Positions 1 through 10,561 are shown, counted from the first letter of the stretch. The stretch is 64,000 bases of DNA from Lonepinella koalarum (GCF_042926695.1 NZ_CP170642.1:1798001-1862000), one strand, 5' to 3'. The notes: generated by a model from the letters alone, not told the origin. Program-made: numbers and translations.

Positions 1-3000
1 ATAATGGGGGTTCTTTTTAAACTCCCTATATTGCTCTTCGGTGTAACGCCCTGACGCATGATCTAACACTAAACGATGTTGATTTAGGCGATATAAATGC
101 CGTACGGCTTCTTCCAAATCCACTCTGGAAATATGTTTTTCAATATTGTCCATAATGATTTTGGCGTTAGCATTTGACCAACCGCCTGCCGTGCCAATTT
201 TAAATTCCACATCAGGGTCGATAGATTCCACATCATGTTTACGGCGACGATATGTGCGATTGGCTTTGCGATAGACTTTGTCGGCATCTTCCACTGCTTT
301 AATTAAATCAGGATTGGTCGGATCTTTCGCCCACTCGTTTTGTGCAAGCGATCTTTCCGCTTTCGCTTCCAGCATGGCTTTACGCTCACGGGCTAGAATT
401 TCATTATTCTTCTCAATGGCATAACGAGTCGAAGCCCAATACCCCACCAACCGTTTAATAGTCAGTTCGTCTTTATTGTATTTCTTGCTTAACGCCACCA
501 ATTTTGCCATTAATGGTTTCAAGAATTGCTGTTCAATTTCGCTGTTTAATGCGTCCCGTCTGCCTGTGGCCAGATACAAATCATGGCGTAACATTTCAAT
601 TTCATGTTCGCTATATCCATGATCTTTCAACCCGTCAATCCAGTCATTCACCGGTCGGAGTTGGTCAGCTACTTTCTCGTCCACCTTGCCAATTAGCGTA
701 TTCCAACGTTCTCTTAAGCCTGCGAAGTTACGCCCCCGCACATCATCAAACCACCCCGCTTCCTGTGTCGCTTGCCCCTTTTGTGCAAGGTTAGCGGCGG
801 ATTGACGGCGAGAATAGCGAATGTCATTGTTAGCATTATCTGCTTCTTGCTGATTATCTTCTTGCAAAATTTGCAATAAGCGTTTATCATCAATGGCAGA
901 GAAAGGTGAATTGCTTTCGGAATTTGGAGTTGTTATCCCTAGAGTAGAAAGTAGTTCGCCTTTTTCAGACGAGCTATTAGGGTTCTCCGCAGTTGATACG
1001 CGAGAGGTAAATTCTAATAGCTCGTCATTAGGCGAGTTATTGTCAATCCGCGAACTTGTTATTCGTGAAGCTATTGCAATTAACTCGCCTTTTTCTATAG
1101 GCGTAAGTTTATGGTCATAATATTTCTCACCATTACTATCTGTCGCAATAACGGCTCTTACCGTATAATCTTTCTTCCCGATATTTAACCCTGCCACATA
1201 ATAATCATACTCTCTAATTTCAGGATTTTTCGCTTTATCTTCATTAGGTAAAGTATCTAAATACACAGCATTCTCAATAATTTGCGGAATAGCAGCAATA
1301 CTTTGTAAATGTTCAGGATTTTTAAAGTCGTGATGTAATACTTCCAAAATACTACTACGAGTTAAATTAACTTTTCCGCCTGTATCCTTATTTGTATAAA
1401 CCCCACGCAAAGATTTACCATAATTCAACGCATTGCGTTTATACTGCTTCATATCCGAACTTGCTTCAATCTCTTTGCCTGAAATATGAATACTTTCACT
1501 TTCACGCAATTTCTCTAGGGTTTCGGTTTTTGGACGACGTGAAAACAACACATTCCCACCGCTATTTTCATCTAGCTCATTGGTTGCCTGTTTTACCGTT
1601 TCCGCACGGCTATTGGTGTCATTAGGATCATACTCATAGATTTTTAACCCTGCTTTTTCCAATACGTTGTAGGCATTTTTTGGCAAGTTTTCTGGCACCA
1701 CTGCACCGAGAAAATCGCTAAATTGCGTTACGTCTTTGGCTTTGGCCTCGAAATATTCCGTTGGCATCGCTTTTAATTTTGCCAACATATCCGCTACGGC
1801 TTGACGATTTTGTGGGGTATTTTCCACTGAAGAATAGACAAAGGCTTGTTCAATACTTTCATCTACCGCATTGTGCAATAAATTATAAATCTCATTGCCA
1901 ACGCCTAATTGCTCGCCCAATGTTGCTACGTCATTTTCCATTTGTTCAATGGCTTGTTCTGACGTTTCCTTATCTACTAAGCGACTTTTATTCTTTTGAA
2001 TATCAGGGACAGATTTAAATTGCGGTGTTACTTTCGCACGCAAGCTACCTGTTCCATAATCAAAACTTTCGCCACCACGTAGATTTTGTTTGAGCTTTTT
2101 CACCACATTTTCTAATGAGTGTTCAACATAGCGAGTTTCCCCTGTTCTTGGGTTTTCGCCATTTTCCAACTGCTCACGAATATCTAAAGGCGCAACAATA
2201 TCTTGAACATATTGATTAAACGCATTTTGATAATGATGTTGGGTGATTTGCTCATTTAAAGCCGCCTTTGTTCTGCCATAATCCACATCTGTTGTTGGGT
2301 CTAACCCTTTGACTAACCGTTTAATATCGCCATTCAAATAAAAGGCTCTATTTTCTGCTGACATATTAATAATGTCTTGCATTTCAGCGATTTTACGTTC
2401 AGTGCTTTTTCTCACAATTGGGCTTGTGGTATTGCCTTGTTTGGCTCGTGCTTCTTCTAGTTTGGCTAATCTTTCTTTAGCAAAATCACGCAGAAAATCA
2501 TCTGAACGCAACGCATCAATACCACCATTTGACAAGGCTTTTTGTACAGATTGATAATCCGCAAATTCATTGTGAGCTTTCTCTTCGTAAACGATATTTG
2601 GCTCAATGCCTTTGCTTTGTAAAAATTCATACTGCACTTCGGCAGAATCAGCCAAGATATTACTTACGCCTTTTTGTTCTAAATTTCCTGTGAAGTTCCA
2701 ATCAAATCCTTTATCATTCAACAATTTCGCAGTGTCTTCAAAACGTTGATATAACGCACGCTGATCTTTCGCATTGAGTTTATAACTTACTTGCGGATAA
2801 CGTGGACTGTAAATATCTGAACCAAAGACGTTCGCTTTATTTTCACCTTTCGGATCGATATGGTTACGGTCACCAATTAAAGTGACTTCACCAAAATCAA
2901 TATTGGATCCTTGTTTGGAAATGGCAAGCGATGCCATTGGCAAACCACCCATTTTATCTGCGTGCATTATATTTTCCGCACTGAGACTGTGCGTCACCAT

Positions 3001-6000
3001 TAAATCACGTTGGTAATTTTCTTTTCGGGGGGCTTTGCGACTAAAGCGAATATCATCATTATCAGGGTTAAATTCACCGTTGTTGTCAGTGGCGGATTTG
3101 ATTTGGTTAGGATTGAAAACGATAAACACTTCTCCACTTGCTGACTTATCATTAAAAGTGAAACCGTCATATCCATTTCGCTCTAAATTTGAATTGATAT
3201 AATCCTGATTTTTAGCGTGTAAATCTGTTATATCAAAGAATTTGTTACTCCCATTGCTTTCAGAATAACCAAATTTATCCGCAAAAAAGTTATAGAAATG
3301 CTTACTTGTCGCTCTAAAACCAAGTTCCCTTGCATCTAATGGTTTAGTTGATTTAATGAATACCGCTTTAATATCACCAGTTTCACCCGTAACATCATCA
3401 AAAGCATAAGTTTTAGCAACGCTTTCAAATGGCGTAAACCAAAAACCTTGATTACCACCATACACTGATTGTCCGTATTTGAAAGTGTAGCCCAAATCTT
3501 GTGGTGTACCACGATAAACCACCAACGGCTCACCCGTTCTCGGATTGATTACCTTACTCGCATTTTTAGGATCGTTTTCCCAATCTCCAAACCAACGTTT
3601 AAATTCAGGCGTGCGGACTTGTTTCCATTGTTCAAAAGTCAGTTCCGTTTTGCCGTCTGCTTTGGCTTGGTTGTAGTTTTCTTCTGTAAGTTCAGGGTGA
3701 ACTTTACTAGCAGAGTTCACCCCTGAATCAGATTTATTTTCAGATTGGTATTGACTTAAGTCGGTTTCGGTTTTAATATTCCGCTCAGAAAGGGATTGAT
3801 TTTGAGATACATATGCGGGCAATTGAAGCCCAAAGGTATCTGCAAAATCAGTCCATTTTGGGGAGCTATTTTCAGATAACGGTGATCGCAATTGAAGCGT
3901 AAGGTTATCTAGAAATTTAGCTCCTTTTTCTTTATTCCAATATAATAAATCATTTTCTAATCCACGTTGGATCTGTGAATTATTTCGACCATATACGCTA
4001 GCAATATTGATTAACTCAATACCTTGTTGAGTTTGTTTTAAGTGCAATGCAGCTACTACTGGTTTATTAACGCCATTCACATTTTCAGTTAATTCTGTTA
4101 ATACAACATAACCATTTTCTTGTGTGCTAGATTTCATCACTGCAACAGGATTATTAATTTGTTTTGGTAACTGCTTTAATGTTTCAGGTGTAACATTATG
4201 CTTATCTTGCATTACTTTTTTGAAAGTTGAGCCGTGAATAGTTACATCTGTATCAGGTAATCCAATCATCTTAAGCACATCAGGCGTTGTACCAACATTT
4301 ACATAACCTTGAACATTTTCACCGTTCGCCACTGCGTCAACCGCTTTTGCAAAGTCCGAATTTGGATCTTCACTTAAACTATATCGCACTTCCCCGCTGC
4401 CACTTTCCCCTTGCGTATCGCTTCCAATCCCACCTTGGCGGATCCCAGCTAACACGTCAAATACTTCTTGCGTGGTCATTGCCATTGAGTTTGGATCTCG
4501 TTTGAGAATGGCGTTGACCACTCGGCGTAACACGTTGGCATATTTCCGCAAATATTGACCGAATCCGTCTTTCCATAATCTGCCGATTTTCACGTTATAA
4601 CGGCTTTCCAGTTCCGCCCAATTGCCTGTTTCAACCGCCGCATTGATTTCTGCTACGGCTTCTTCGACAGCCACGGTGAACGGCACTTCGCCATATTCCG
4701 CCCGTTCTTGTTGAATGGTTTTGGCGATTCTTTCTACCACGGGATGTTTGCCCATTCGGGTCACAATATCTTCAAATCTTGCCCCTAATGTTACATCCAC
4801 CCCACGATGTGCCAATTCGTGCCACGCTACCCACGCCAACCGTTCTTCACGGCTCATTACGTTGTTAGCAGTGATATTGTCGCTGTAAATGTAGATTTTT
4901 TGCGTGGTTGAGTCATACCAACCTTCCACATTGCCATCCAACAAACTCTCCGCCGTTTCCCCTTTCGGCGGTTGAACAGTGTTTCTGTCTACCACTTCAA
5001 TATGGCTTGCGGTTTTTTCCCCTAAAATCCGTGATAGGGTTTGTTGGTCTTGAGTGGCTTGGGTGTTGACGGATTGTTGGCGTTGTTGTATATTATTTAT
5101 GCCATCCGCTCCCACTTCAGCACGAGAAGGTGTAGGGCTGTTAGTGCGTAGGTCAGATGAACTCACACCCGTTCCCTGATTCACCGAATGGCTTTCAAAT
5201 GCGGTTAATAACCACGCATTTTTTCCTTGTTCTTTTACGAGATGAACGACATTTCCATTATGCTCAATTCTAATATTTTCAGATTGTTCTTCTACACGAT
5301 GTTCTGTAATATCCCCATTATTAATAACACTAGGCAATTCTTGAGTTAGAAAATTTTCCACTTGCTCACGGCTCATATTATCAGCTTGCATACGCTTATT
5401 AATAATATGCGAAACCCCCTTTGCTCCCTTGCTTTTGCCATTTGGGCGAATGCGTCCTACTGTTCCCCAAATAAAATCAATCCAGCCAACACCTTGGCGG
5501 AACATGGCATTTTCCACATCAGAATGCTGTTGAATCACCATGTTCATTGCTTGTGAGCCACGAGCAATATTTTCTTGGCCAGATTTAATTTCTGAACGTG
5601 AAAATAACGTAGTTTCAGGCTCTGCCACCTTAGCTTGTTCTAGCGTTCCCACTTTATCAAACGGGGTGTCGTCAAATAAATTACCTTGGTCAATATTGCC
5701 TTGGTTTTGAGCTTGTCTGTAATAGGTATCTAAAATCTCGCCAATGCGTTTTGCACTGCGGTGATTTTCATTAAAGATGGTTAACACACTCTTGGCTTCA
5801 GGGGATAACTCGCTGACAAAATCTTGCTGAGCAAGGTATTCATTAATATTTCTGCCTTGGCTTCTAAGCTGATTATAAACTTCAACGGCACGCACAATAT
5901 CGGCGGAAATATCCACATCACCTAACCGCCCATTTGCCATATTCTGCTTGGCTTGTGCCACGGCGGGACTGACTTTTACTAACGCATTAAGAATGTTTTT

Positions 6001-8220
6001 CGCCCCTTGGTCGGTGCTTTCTACCGCACGAGTTAACACATCGGTGTCGCCATAAGCGGTGTAAAGCAAGGCATTGCGTAAACGTTGTACGCCCGTTTGG
6101 CTTAATTGCCCTTGGCCATCTAATAACGCATTACGCATATTCTCAGACTGATTAGCGATAAACTGGTTGATAAATTGACGATTGGCCACATTGTTAAGCT
6201 CGCCATTTTCACCCACATTGAACATACCTAAACTTGGCAAACGTTGTGCGTCCACTTTGGCTTGCTCAAGGTTGCTCATTTGCATTCCGCCTTGTTCATT
6301 GGAGCGAATAGCAGTTTGTGCAATATCCACATCATTGCTTAAACGGCGAACCAACACAGGGTTTTTCATATTGGCAAGTTGAGCGGTATCAATGCCAAAT
6401 TTCCCCGCATTATTGATAAGATACTGGCGGTAACTGTCCCCTTTGCCTTGTTGGTAGGCTTGTTGAATCGCCATAGACCGCCCATTGCCTGCAATAATGG
6501 TGTTGCCATTTTGTGCCACTAAAGGCGCACCCATATCCATTGTCGGGCTTTCGCCCAATTTTCTTGGGTCAAGATTGGCTGCCATACGTTGAATTTGCGT
6601 TTGGCTCGTCACTCGGTTACGGTCACGGAATTGATTATCCGCTTTATCTTGCGTAGGCGTGAGTACATCGGCTTCCACCACTTCATATTGGAATGGTTGA
6701 TACTGGTTATCGCCAATATCCACTTCATCGGTTTTTCCCATCAACCCCCATTCTCTAGGTATAATTTGGGCTTGCTCTGCACTTTGTTTTGCTGAAAAAT
6801 CTGACGGATTTTGCACCGCAGTTTGGCTTTCTGTTGGCGTGGCTTGGTCGGTGACATGGTCGGTGTGTCCCACTTCTGCCAAATAGGCTGCCGCTAATTT
6901 GCCGTAGCGGGTGTTTTCCTGTGCCACTTGTTCAATTACGCCGTCTTGAATATCCGCTTTTAATTCATCAAATAAATCATCACGGTCGCTCTCATTTTCA
7001 ATGTTAGCCAATACCCGTTCAAGGGCTTGTTCATTGAGTGCAACCGCAGAAACAGGCGGATTTTGCACCGCAGTTTGGGCTTGTGTTTGGTCTGTTGGCT
7101 GTGCTGGTTGGGTGGCTTGTGGTTCGGCAAGGGAATTAATCAATTCATCATCTTGATTAGTTTCTTGTTTGCCACTGTTCATCATGCGTTGCATACCATA
7201 AGCAACGCCACCACCTAAGCCACCACCTAACATACCGCCAAAGGCAGCCGCACCGAGATTGTCGGTGAGCGAATGAGCGTTATCTATGTCACTAATGGCT
7301 TTATTGGTGGTCACTTGTTGTGCCATTTCATCGGCAGTCTCAGTGACAAATTCACGTCCAAATCGTCCACCTGCGGAATTTAACGCACTGCCTGCCCGTC
7401 CCACTGGCAAGAAACCGCCTAGGCGTTCCAATGCGGCACTGCTTAAGCCGTTCATCAACACTTCGCCACCATGTTCTTTCAAGCTGGTTGCCAATGCCAC
7501 ACGGGCAGATTCAGGGCTGTGACCTTGAAAGAGATATTGCAAATACAACGGGCTTGCGTCTAACGCTTCTTGTGGCATTGCCATAATGTGGTCGTTGATT
7601 TCGTTGCGAGTTTCGCCTGCCCCTTGAACACCACCTAAAATCATCGGTGCGGCAGCTGCTAAACTTACCCCGCCTGTTGCTGGAGCAAGGTAAGCTGCCC
7701 CAATCCCCACAGCAATTCCAGGTAGCACACTTTCTGCCACATCGCCACCTGTGGTTAACGGATTTTCAAAAAAGTTGGCCAGACTCGCCGTAAAACCCGT
7801 CCCACCTAATTGTTTATCCAAGGCAAGACGTTGGGCGTTTTGCTCACGGTTATAGCGGTTTTCTTCGGTTTCGAGATTTTGCCAGTATTGCGTAGCTTCA
7901 TCGCCCCATTGACGTAATGCCCCTTGCGGGTCAATTAATCCACCTACCGAACTCACCAAACGAGTGGCAGATTTAGGCACAACCAAAGCGGCATCTTTCA
8001 CATTCCCCCAAAATCCTGCACTAGGTGGTATATCGTTTTGTGGTGCAACCTGCACGGTTGGCGGTGCGTAAAGTGATGCTAGACCAAAGGCGGTATCAGG
8101 TTGTGCCGTCATGGCATTAGGAGCGCCATATAAATCGGCAAAGGCTTGTTGCACATTGACGGCGGGCGGATTATTTGGATTTTGAAAAAGACGGATTAAT
8201 TCATCGGTTGACTGGCTCAT
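1..8220 (-). CDS. Giant polyvalent phage protein, 3' part outside window
   Basis: Open without a stop from ATG 8220 (AGGAAG ribosome site just upstream) to the window edge: at least 2,740 codons. Readable domains, in residues: glycine/alanine-rich hydrophobic stretches near 160-200 and 323-350; a ParB/DdrB-like domain about 510-690 with the AGNGRSMAI signature; a barnase/EndoU/ColicinE5-like nuclease domain about 875-990 (IDFIWG); an HELAH zinc-peptidase motif at 1134-1138; a second PBECR-type domain about 1285-1445; an ADP-ribosyltransferase-like domain about 1505-1725 (KRWFGDWEND, EPLVVYRGT); then LPD-type domains, one resembling LPD3 near 2225-2400. F/YSR-type motifs separate the blocks. 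Polyvalent proteins of this kind are known from phages and are thought to enter the host with the DNA. Last gene of the late operon visible here. The domain names are my recognition, not a profile search. Confidence 0.85.
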   Translation of the reverse strand, partial: MSQSTDELIRLFQNPNNPPAVNVQQAFADLYGAPNAMTAQPDTAFGLASLYAPPTVQVAPQNDIPPSAGFWGNVKDAALVVPKSATRLVSSVGGLIDPQGALRQWGDEATQYWQNLETEENRYNREQNAQRLALDKQLGGTGFTASLANFFENPLTTGGDVAESVLPGIAVGIGAAYLAPATGGVSLAAAAPMILGGVQGAGETRNEINDHIMAMPQEALDASPLYLQYLFQGHSPESARVALATSLKEHGGEVLMNGLSSAALERLGGFLPVGRAGSALNSAGGRFGREFVTETADEMAQQVTTNKAISDIDNAHSLTDNLGAAAFGGMLGGGLGGGVAYGMQRMMNSGKQETNQDDELINSLAEPQATQPAQPTDQTQAQTAVQNPPVSAVALNEQALERVLANIENESDRDDLFDELKADIQDGVIEQVAQENTRYGKLAAAYLAEVGHTDHVTDQATPTESQTAVQNPSDFSAKQSAEQAQIIPREWGLMGKTDEVDIGDNQYQPFQYEVVEADVLTPTQDKADNQFRDRNRVTSQTQIQRMAANLDPRKLGESPTMDMGAPLVAQNGNTIIAGNGRSMAIQQAYQQGKGDSYRQYLINNAGKFGIDTAQLANMKNPVLVRRLSNDVDIAQTAIRSNEQGGMQMSNLEQAKVDAQRLPSLGMFNVGENGELNNVANRQFINQFIANQSENMRNALLDGQGQLSQTGVQRLRNALLYTAYGDTDVLTRAVESTDQGAKNILNALVKVSPAVAQAKQNMANGRLGDVDISADIVRAVEVYNQLRSQGRNINEYLAQQDFVSELSPEAKSVLTIFNENHRSAKRIGEILDTYYRQAQNQGNIDQGNLFDDTPFDKVGTLEQAKVAEPETTLFSRSEIKSGQENIARGSQAMNMVIQQHSDVENAMFRQGVGWIDFIWGTVGRIRPNGKSKGAKGVSHIINKRMQADNMSREQVENFLTQELPSVINNGDITEHRVEEQSENIRIEHNGNVVHLVKEQGKNAWLLTAFESHSVNQGTGVSSSDLRTNSPTPSRAEVGADGINNIQQRQQSVNTQATQDQQTLSRILGEKTASHIEVVDRNTVQPPKGETAESLLDGNVEGWYDSTTQKIYIYSDNITANNVMSREERLAWVAWHELAHRGVDVTLGARFEDIVTRMGKHPVVERIAKTIQQERAEYGEVPFTVAVEEAVAEINAAVETGNWAELESRYNVKIGRLWKDGFGQYLRKYANVLRRVVNAILKRDPNSMAMTTQEVFDVLAGIRQGGIGSDTQGESGSGEVRYSLSEDPNSDFAKAVDAVANGENVQGYVNVGTTPDVLKMIGLPDTDVTIHGSTFKKVMQDKHNVTPETLKQLPKQINNPVAVMKSSTQENGYVVLTELTENVNGVNKPVVAALHLKQTQQGIELINIASVYGRNNSQIQRGLENDLLYWNKEKGAKFLDNLTLQLRSPLSENSSPKWTDFADTFGLQLPAYVSQNQSLSERNIKTETDLSQYQSENKSDSGVNSASKVHPELTEENYNQAKADGKTELTFEQWKQVRTPEFKRWFGDWENDPKNASKVINPRTGEPLVVYRGTPQDLGYTFKYGQSVYGGNQGFWFTPFESVAKTYAFDDVTGETGDIKAVFIKSTKPLDARELGFRATSKHFYNFFADKFGYSESNGSNKFFDITDLHAKNQDYINSNLERNGYDGFTFNDKSASGEVFIVFNPNQIKSATDNNGEFNPDNDDIRFSRKAPRKENYQRDLMVTHSLSAENIMHADKMGGLPMASLAISKQGSNIDFGEVTLIGDRNHIDPKGENKANVFGSDIYSPRYPQVSYKLNAKDQRALYQRFEDTAKLLNDKGFDWNFTGNLEQKGVSNILADSAEVQYEFLQSKGIEPNIVYEEKAHNEFADYQSVQKALSNGGIDALRSDDFLRDFAKERLAKLEEARAKQGNTTSPIVRKSTERKIAEMQDIINMSAENRAFYLNGDIKRLVKGLDPTTDVDYGRTKAALNEQITQHHYQNAFNQYVQDIVAPLDIREQLENGENPRTGETRYVEHSLENVVKKLKQNLRGGESFDYGTGSLRAKVTPQFKSVPDIQKNKSRLVDKETSEQAIEQMENDVATLGEQLGVGNEIYNLLHNAVDESIEQAFVYSSVENTPQNRQAVADMLAKLKAMPTEYFEAKAKDVTQFSDFLGAVVPENLPKNAYNVLEKAGLKIYEYDPNDTNSRAETVKQATNELDENSGGNVLFSRRPKTETLEKLRESESIHISGKEIEASSDMKQYKRNALNYGKSLRGVYTNKDTGGKVNLTRSSILEVLHHDFKNPEHLQSIAAIPQIIENAVYLDTLPNEDKAKNPEIREYDYYVAGLNIGKKDYTVRAVIATDSNGEKYYDHKLTPIEKGELIAIASRITSSRIDNNSPNDELLEFTSRVSTAENPNSSSEKGELLSTLGITTPNSESNSPFSAIDDKRLLQILQEDNQQEADNANNDIRYSRRQSAANLAQKGQATQEAGWFDDVRGRNFAGLRERWNTLIGKVDEKVADQLRPVNDWIDGLKDHGYSEHEIEMLRHDLYLATGRRDALNSEIEQQFLKPLMAKLVALSKKYNKDELTIKRLVGYWASTRYAIEKNNEILARERKAMLEAKAERSLAQNEWAKDPTNPDLIKAVEDADKVYRKANRTYRRRKHDVESIDPDVEFKIGTAGGWSNANAKIIMDNIEKHISRVDLEEAVRHLYRLNQHRLVLDHASGRYTEEQYREFKKNPHY

Positions 8221-8292
8221 AAAAACTTCCTATTTCTTAATTAATAAAACAGTTAAAATCTCAGGTAAATGCCATTTTCAGTCGTTTTCATA

Positions 8293-8412
8293 TCACCACC
8301 ACCGAATAACACTTATCAATGGTGCAATGCTCAAGGCAAAAATACTTAATGCCGTTAAGATAATCGCCAGACCAATTGATACTCGAATAAAAGGACTTGC
8401 ATTTGTTTCCAT
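8293..8412 (-). CDS. Small membrane protein, 39 residues
   Basis: ATG at 8412 opens 39 codons. A short polar N-terminus is followed by one transmembrane helix (residues 12-34, rich in I, L and A) and the tail VIRWW. It lies between the N/Q-rich virion gene and the giant gene, same strand, 72 bases before the latter. No family recognised. The placement would suit a minor lysis or entry accessory protein, but that is a guess, and the ORF is short enough to be fortuitous. Confidence 0.4.
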   Translation of the reverse strand: METNASPFIRVSIGLAIILTALSIFALSIAPLISVIRWW

Positions 8413-8523
8413 TTCTAACCCCTTTTTTAGCTGTATTTTTAATTTTGTTTTGCTATAATTAGTCATCACTTATTTCTCTGTATGTGAGTTCATTTCTGTT
8501 AAGGTACTTTTAATGGGAATGAA

Positions 8524-8554
8524 AAACCCCGAAAGCGGCTAACTTTCGGGGTTT
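8524..8554 (-). terminator. Intrinsic terminator hairpin
   Basis: An 11-bp perfect stem, AACCCCGAAAG (8525-8535) against CTTTCGGGGTT (8543-8553), has A/T runs on both sides and can act in either direction. It lies after the 9660-8656 gene, inside the late operon, so leftward expression of the giant gene needs read-through (Q antitermination is plausible) or a local promoter. Confidence 0.75.
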
Positions 8555-8655
8555 ATTTTTGCTAACAAATTTATCTAGGATAATAAGACGCAAAAGGATA
8601 ATAAGGATAATTTATCGCGCTATTATTTTTAATTATCTGCTGTAATTGACCTGTT

Positions 8656-9660
8656 CTATTTTTTTTCTTCATCTTCTCGCTGTCTATCCGCAATGACATG
8701 ATTCAACGACTGCATCACCTGCTCAGGGGAATGGGTTTGTAAAGCAGTCGCCAGTGTTTGAATGGCTTGCTGTTCATTTAAGCCCAAGGCTTGTTGCCAT
8801 TGGGTCGCCACATTGCCAAAATTTTCCCCGTAATGTTGCGTAAGTTGAGCGAGATTGCCATATTGTGCCGTTGGCTGTGCTTGTGGCTGTGGCTGTGCTT
8901 GAGCCTGAATAGGTGGTTGCGTATAACCTGTAATAATTGGCTCGGCATTTTGGGGTGGATTAAGGTCAGTAAAATAACCATTAAAACGAGAAAAATAACT
9001 ACCAATATACTCCCCGTCATTGGGGTGTCTTGCATAGAGTGCTTTGGTGTGCTGATTAAATCGTTCAGGGTCAAAGGTGGTTATCTTATTGCCGGTGTTC
9101 GGATCGTAACTTTCCACAAAGGAATTTTTATATACGTCCGCCAATTCCGCATCCAAGTTTTTATAATGTGCTGCTTGAGCCTGTTGCTGATTGCCATAAA
9201 GCTGAGCGATTAATGCGGGGCTAAATTGTTTAGCAATCTCAGGGTTGAGCAGATACGCATAATCTGGGTTTTGCCCCGCAAGAATGGCTTGTTGTTGCAC
9301 TTGGTTTAACTGGGCTTGGTCGTTGAGACCACTTAACGCCAGTTGGTTTTGTCGGGTGTTTAAGCCCAACTGGGACAAGCTGTTATCAATAGTGGCTTGT
9401 TGAGTGGCGTTACGAGTAGTGGTGTTCCAACCATATTGATTAATCAAATCCTGATTTTGTGCATTTAACGCATTCACTCGCCCGTTTTGCGTAGCGTAAT
9501 TTTCTGCCAGTTTCCGCATGTTGTCTTCTGCCGTGGTGCGGTTATTTTGCGTAGCGGTGAATTGATTGGCAATATCAAAGGCTTGCTTCCATGCGTTTTG
9601 GTCAAATTCGGTAGGCTGGGCGTACATTGCCATGTTTCGTCCAATATCAGCGATTGCCAT
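8656..9660 (-). CDS. N/Q-rich putative internal virion protein
   Basis: 334 residues, very rich in Asn, Gln and Ala, with long predicted helices, a proline/glutamine hinge near residue 245 (QAQAQPQPQAQ) and a charged C-terminus. It sits between the GH24 lysozyme gene and the giant gene, where podoviruses encode ejected internal proteins. Composition and place fit an ejection protein; no family is recognised by sequence. Confidence 0.55.
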   Translation of the reverse strand: MAIADIGRNMAMYAQPTEFDQNAWKQAFDIANQFTATQNNRTTAEDNMRKLAENYATQNGRVNALNAQNQDLINQYGWNTTTRNATQQATIDNSLSQLGLNTRQNQLALSGLNDQAQLNQVQQQAILAGQNPDYAYLLNPEIAKQFSPALIAQLYGNQQQAQAAHYKNLDAELADVYKNSFVESYDPNTGNKITTFDPERFNQHTKALYARHPNDGEYIGSYFSRFNGYFTDLNPPQNAEPIITGYTQPPIQAQAQPQPQAQPTAQYGNLAQLTQHYGENFGNVATQWQQALGLNEQQAIQTLATALQTHSPEQVMQSLNHVIADRQREDEEKK

Positions 9661-9704
9661 AATGTTCTCCTGTTGTAATTTAGACGGGTTATTGGGTTTT
9701 GTGG

Positions 9705-10499
9705 TTAGGCTTGATCATAAATACTTTTGACTAAATCCCCGATATAATCAGGCATGCCATTATTGGCTTGTGGGGTCACCCCAAAAGCAGCCGCCAGTTG
9801 GCTTTGATATTTCTGCCGATTGCTGGGCGTAGGGTTTTCCACTTCTTGGCTCAAAGGTTCAAGTGTGCCGTTAAGCTGATTGAAGTAATGACTAAAAGGG
9901 TTATTTTGTGCCGTTTGATTCCCTTGGGGATTGAATGCGGCGTAGATGTTGTTGTTAAGCGGATTATTTCCCTTTTTTACGGGGGAATCATAAGGATTGT
10001 CATATTGTGTAGGTAAAGGAATATTCGGTGCTTGCCCTTCGCCTACGCCTAAAAACATTTCACGCTCACGGTTTCGCCGATTGATTAAGCCTTGATTGTC
10101 TTTATCTCCTACTTTCCGCCATGCCATAAATTGCTCGGCGGCACCGTCCATATCCCCCGCATTCAGTTTTTTAACTAGCGTTGAATTAGAGAAAGCAGTT
10201 GGTCCAATATTGTAAGCAAGACTGACTAAAGCATCATACTGGTTTTGAGATAACGGTACATTCACATTATTTCTCACCGCATTTTCAAATTCAGGTAAAC
10301 GAGATTTAAATAATTCTTCTGCTTGTTGTTCGGTGATTTCCATACCTTGCCTAACGGGAATATTCCCCACTTTGCCTGTATGACCGTAACCAATCGTCCA
10401 TTTTCCTGCATCATCTAAATAGGCTTTTGTTCGCAATGCTTCATAACCTTTTAGGGCATTGATACCTTGCTCACTTATATTCCATTGATTTTCATTCAT
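9705..10499 (-). CDS. Virion-associated GH24 lysozyme
   Basis: T4-type lysozyme (N-acetylmuramidase, GH24) domain over residues 1-155 with the E-x8-D-x5-T triad at E20, D29 and T35 in the context GKWTIGYGHT. A further 110 residues, Asn/Gln-rich and low in complexity, follow. The start at 10499 is preferred (GGAG five bases upstream) over the longer frame to 10526, which runs into a terminator hairpin. It lies among structural genes rather than with the holin, and a separate M15 endolysin exists, so a role in cell-wall penetration during entry is likelier than lysis. Confidence 0.8.
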   Translation of the reverse strand: MNENQWNISEQGINALKGYEALRTKAYLDDAGKWTIGYGHTGKVGNIPVRQGMEITEQQAEELFKSRLPEFENAVRNNVNVPLSQNQYDALVSLAYNIGPTAFSNSTLVKKLNAGDMDGAAEQFMAWRKVGDKDNQGLINRRNREREMFLGVGEGQAPNIPLPTQYDNPYDSPVKKGNNPLNNNIYAAFNPQGNQTAQNNPFSHYFNQLNGTLEPLSQEVENPTPSNRQKYQSQLAAAFGVTPQANNGMPDYIGDLVKSIYDQA

Positions 10500-10514
10500 A
10501 TTGACTCCATAAAA

Positions 10515-10546
10515 AAACACCCACAACGTGAATGTTATGGGTGTTT
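10515..10546 (-). terminator. Intrinsic terminator hairpin
   Basis: Stem AAACACCCA against TGGGTGTTT with T-runs on both strands, between the 10562-11014 gene and the lysozyme gene. Confidence 0.65.
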
Positions 10547-10561
10547 ATTTTTCGTTAATGA

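Noticed and set aside
84..7522. Many 60-140 codon plus-strand frames across 1-8 kb
   Set aside because: All lie antisense to the single long minus-strand frame of the giant protein and have no recognisable domains.
8778..9213. Open frames on both strands inside the 8656-9660 gene
   Set aside because: They are shadows of an N/Q-rich coding sequence; no ribosome sites, and composition follows the main frame.
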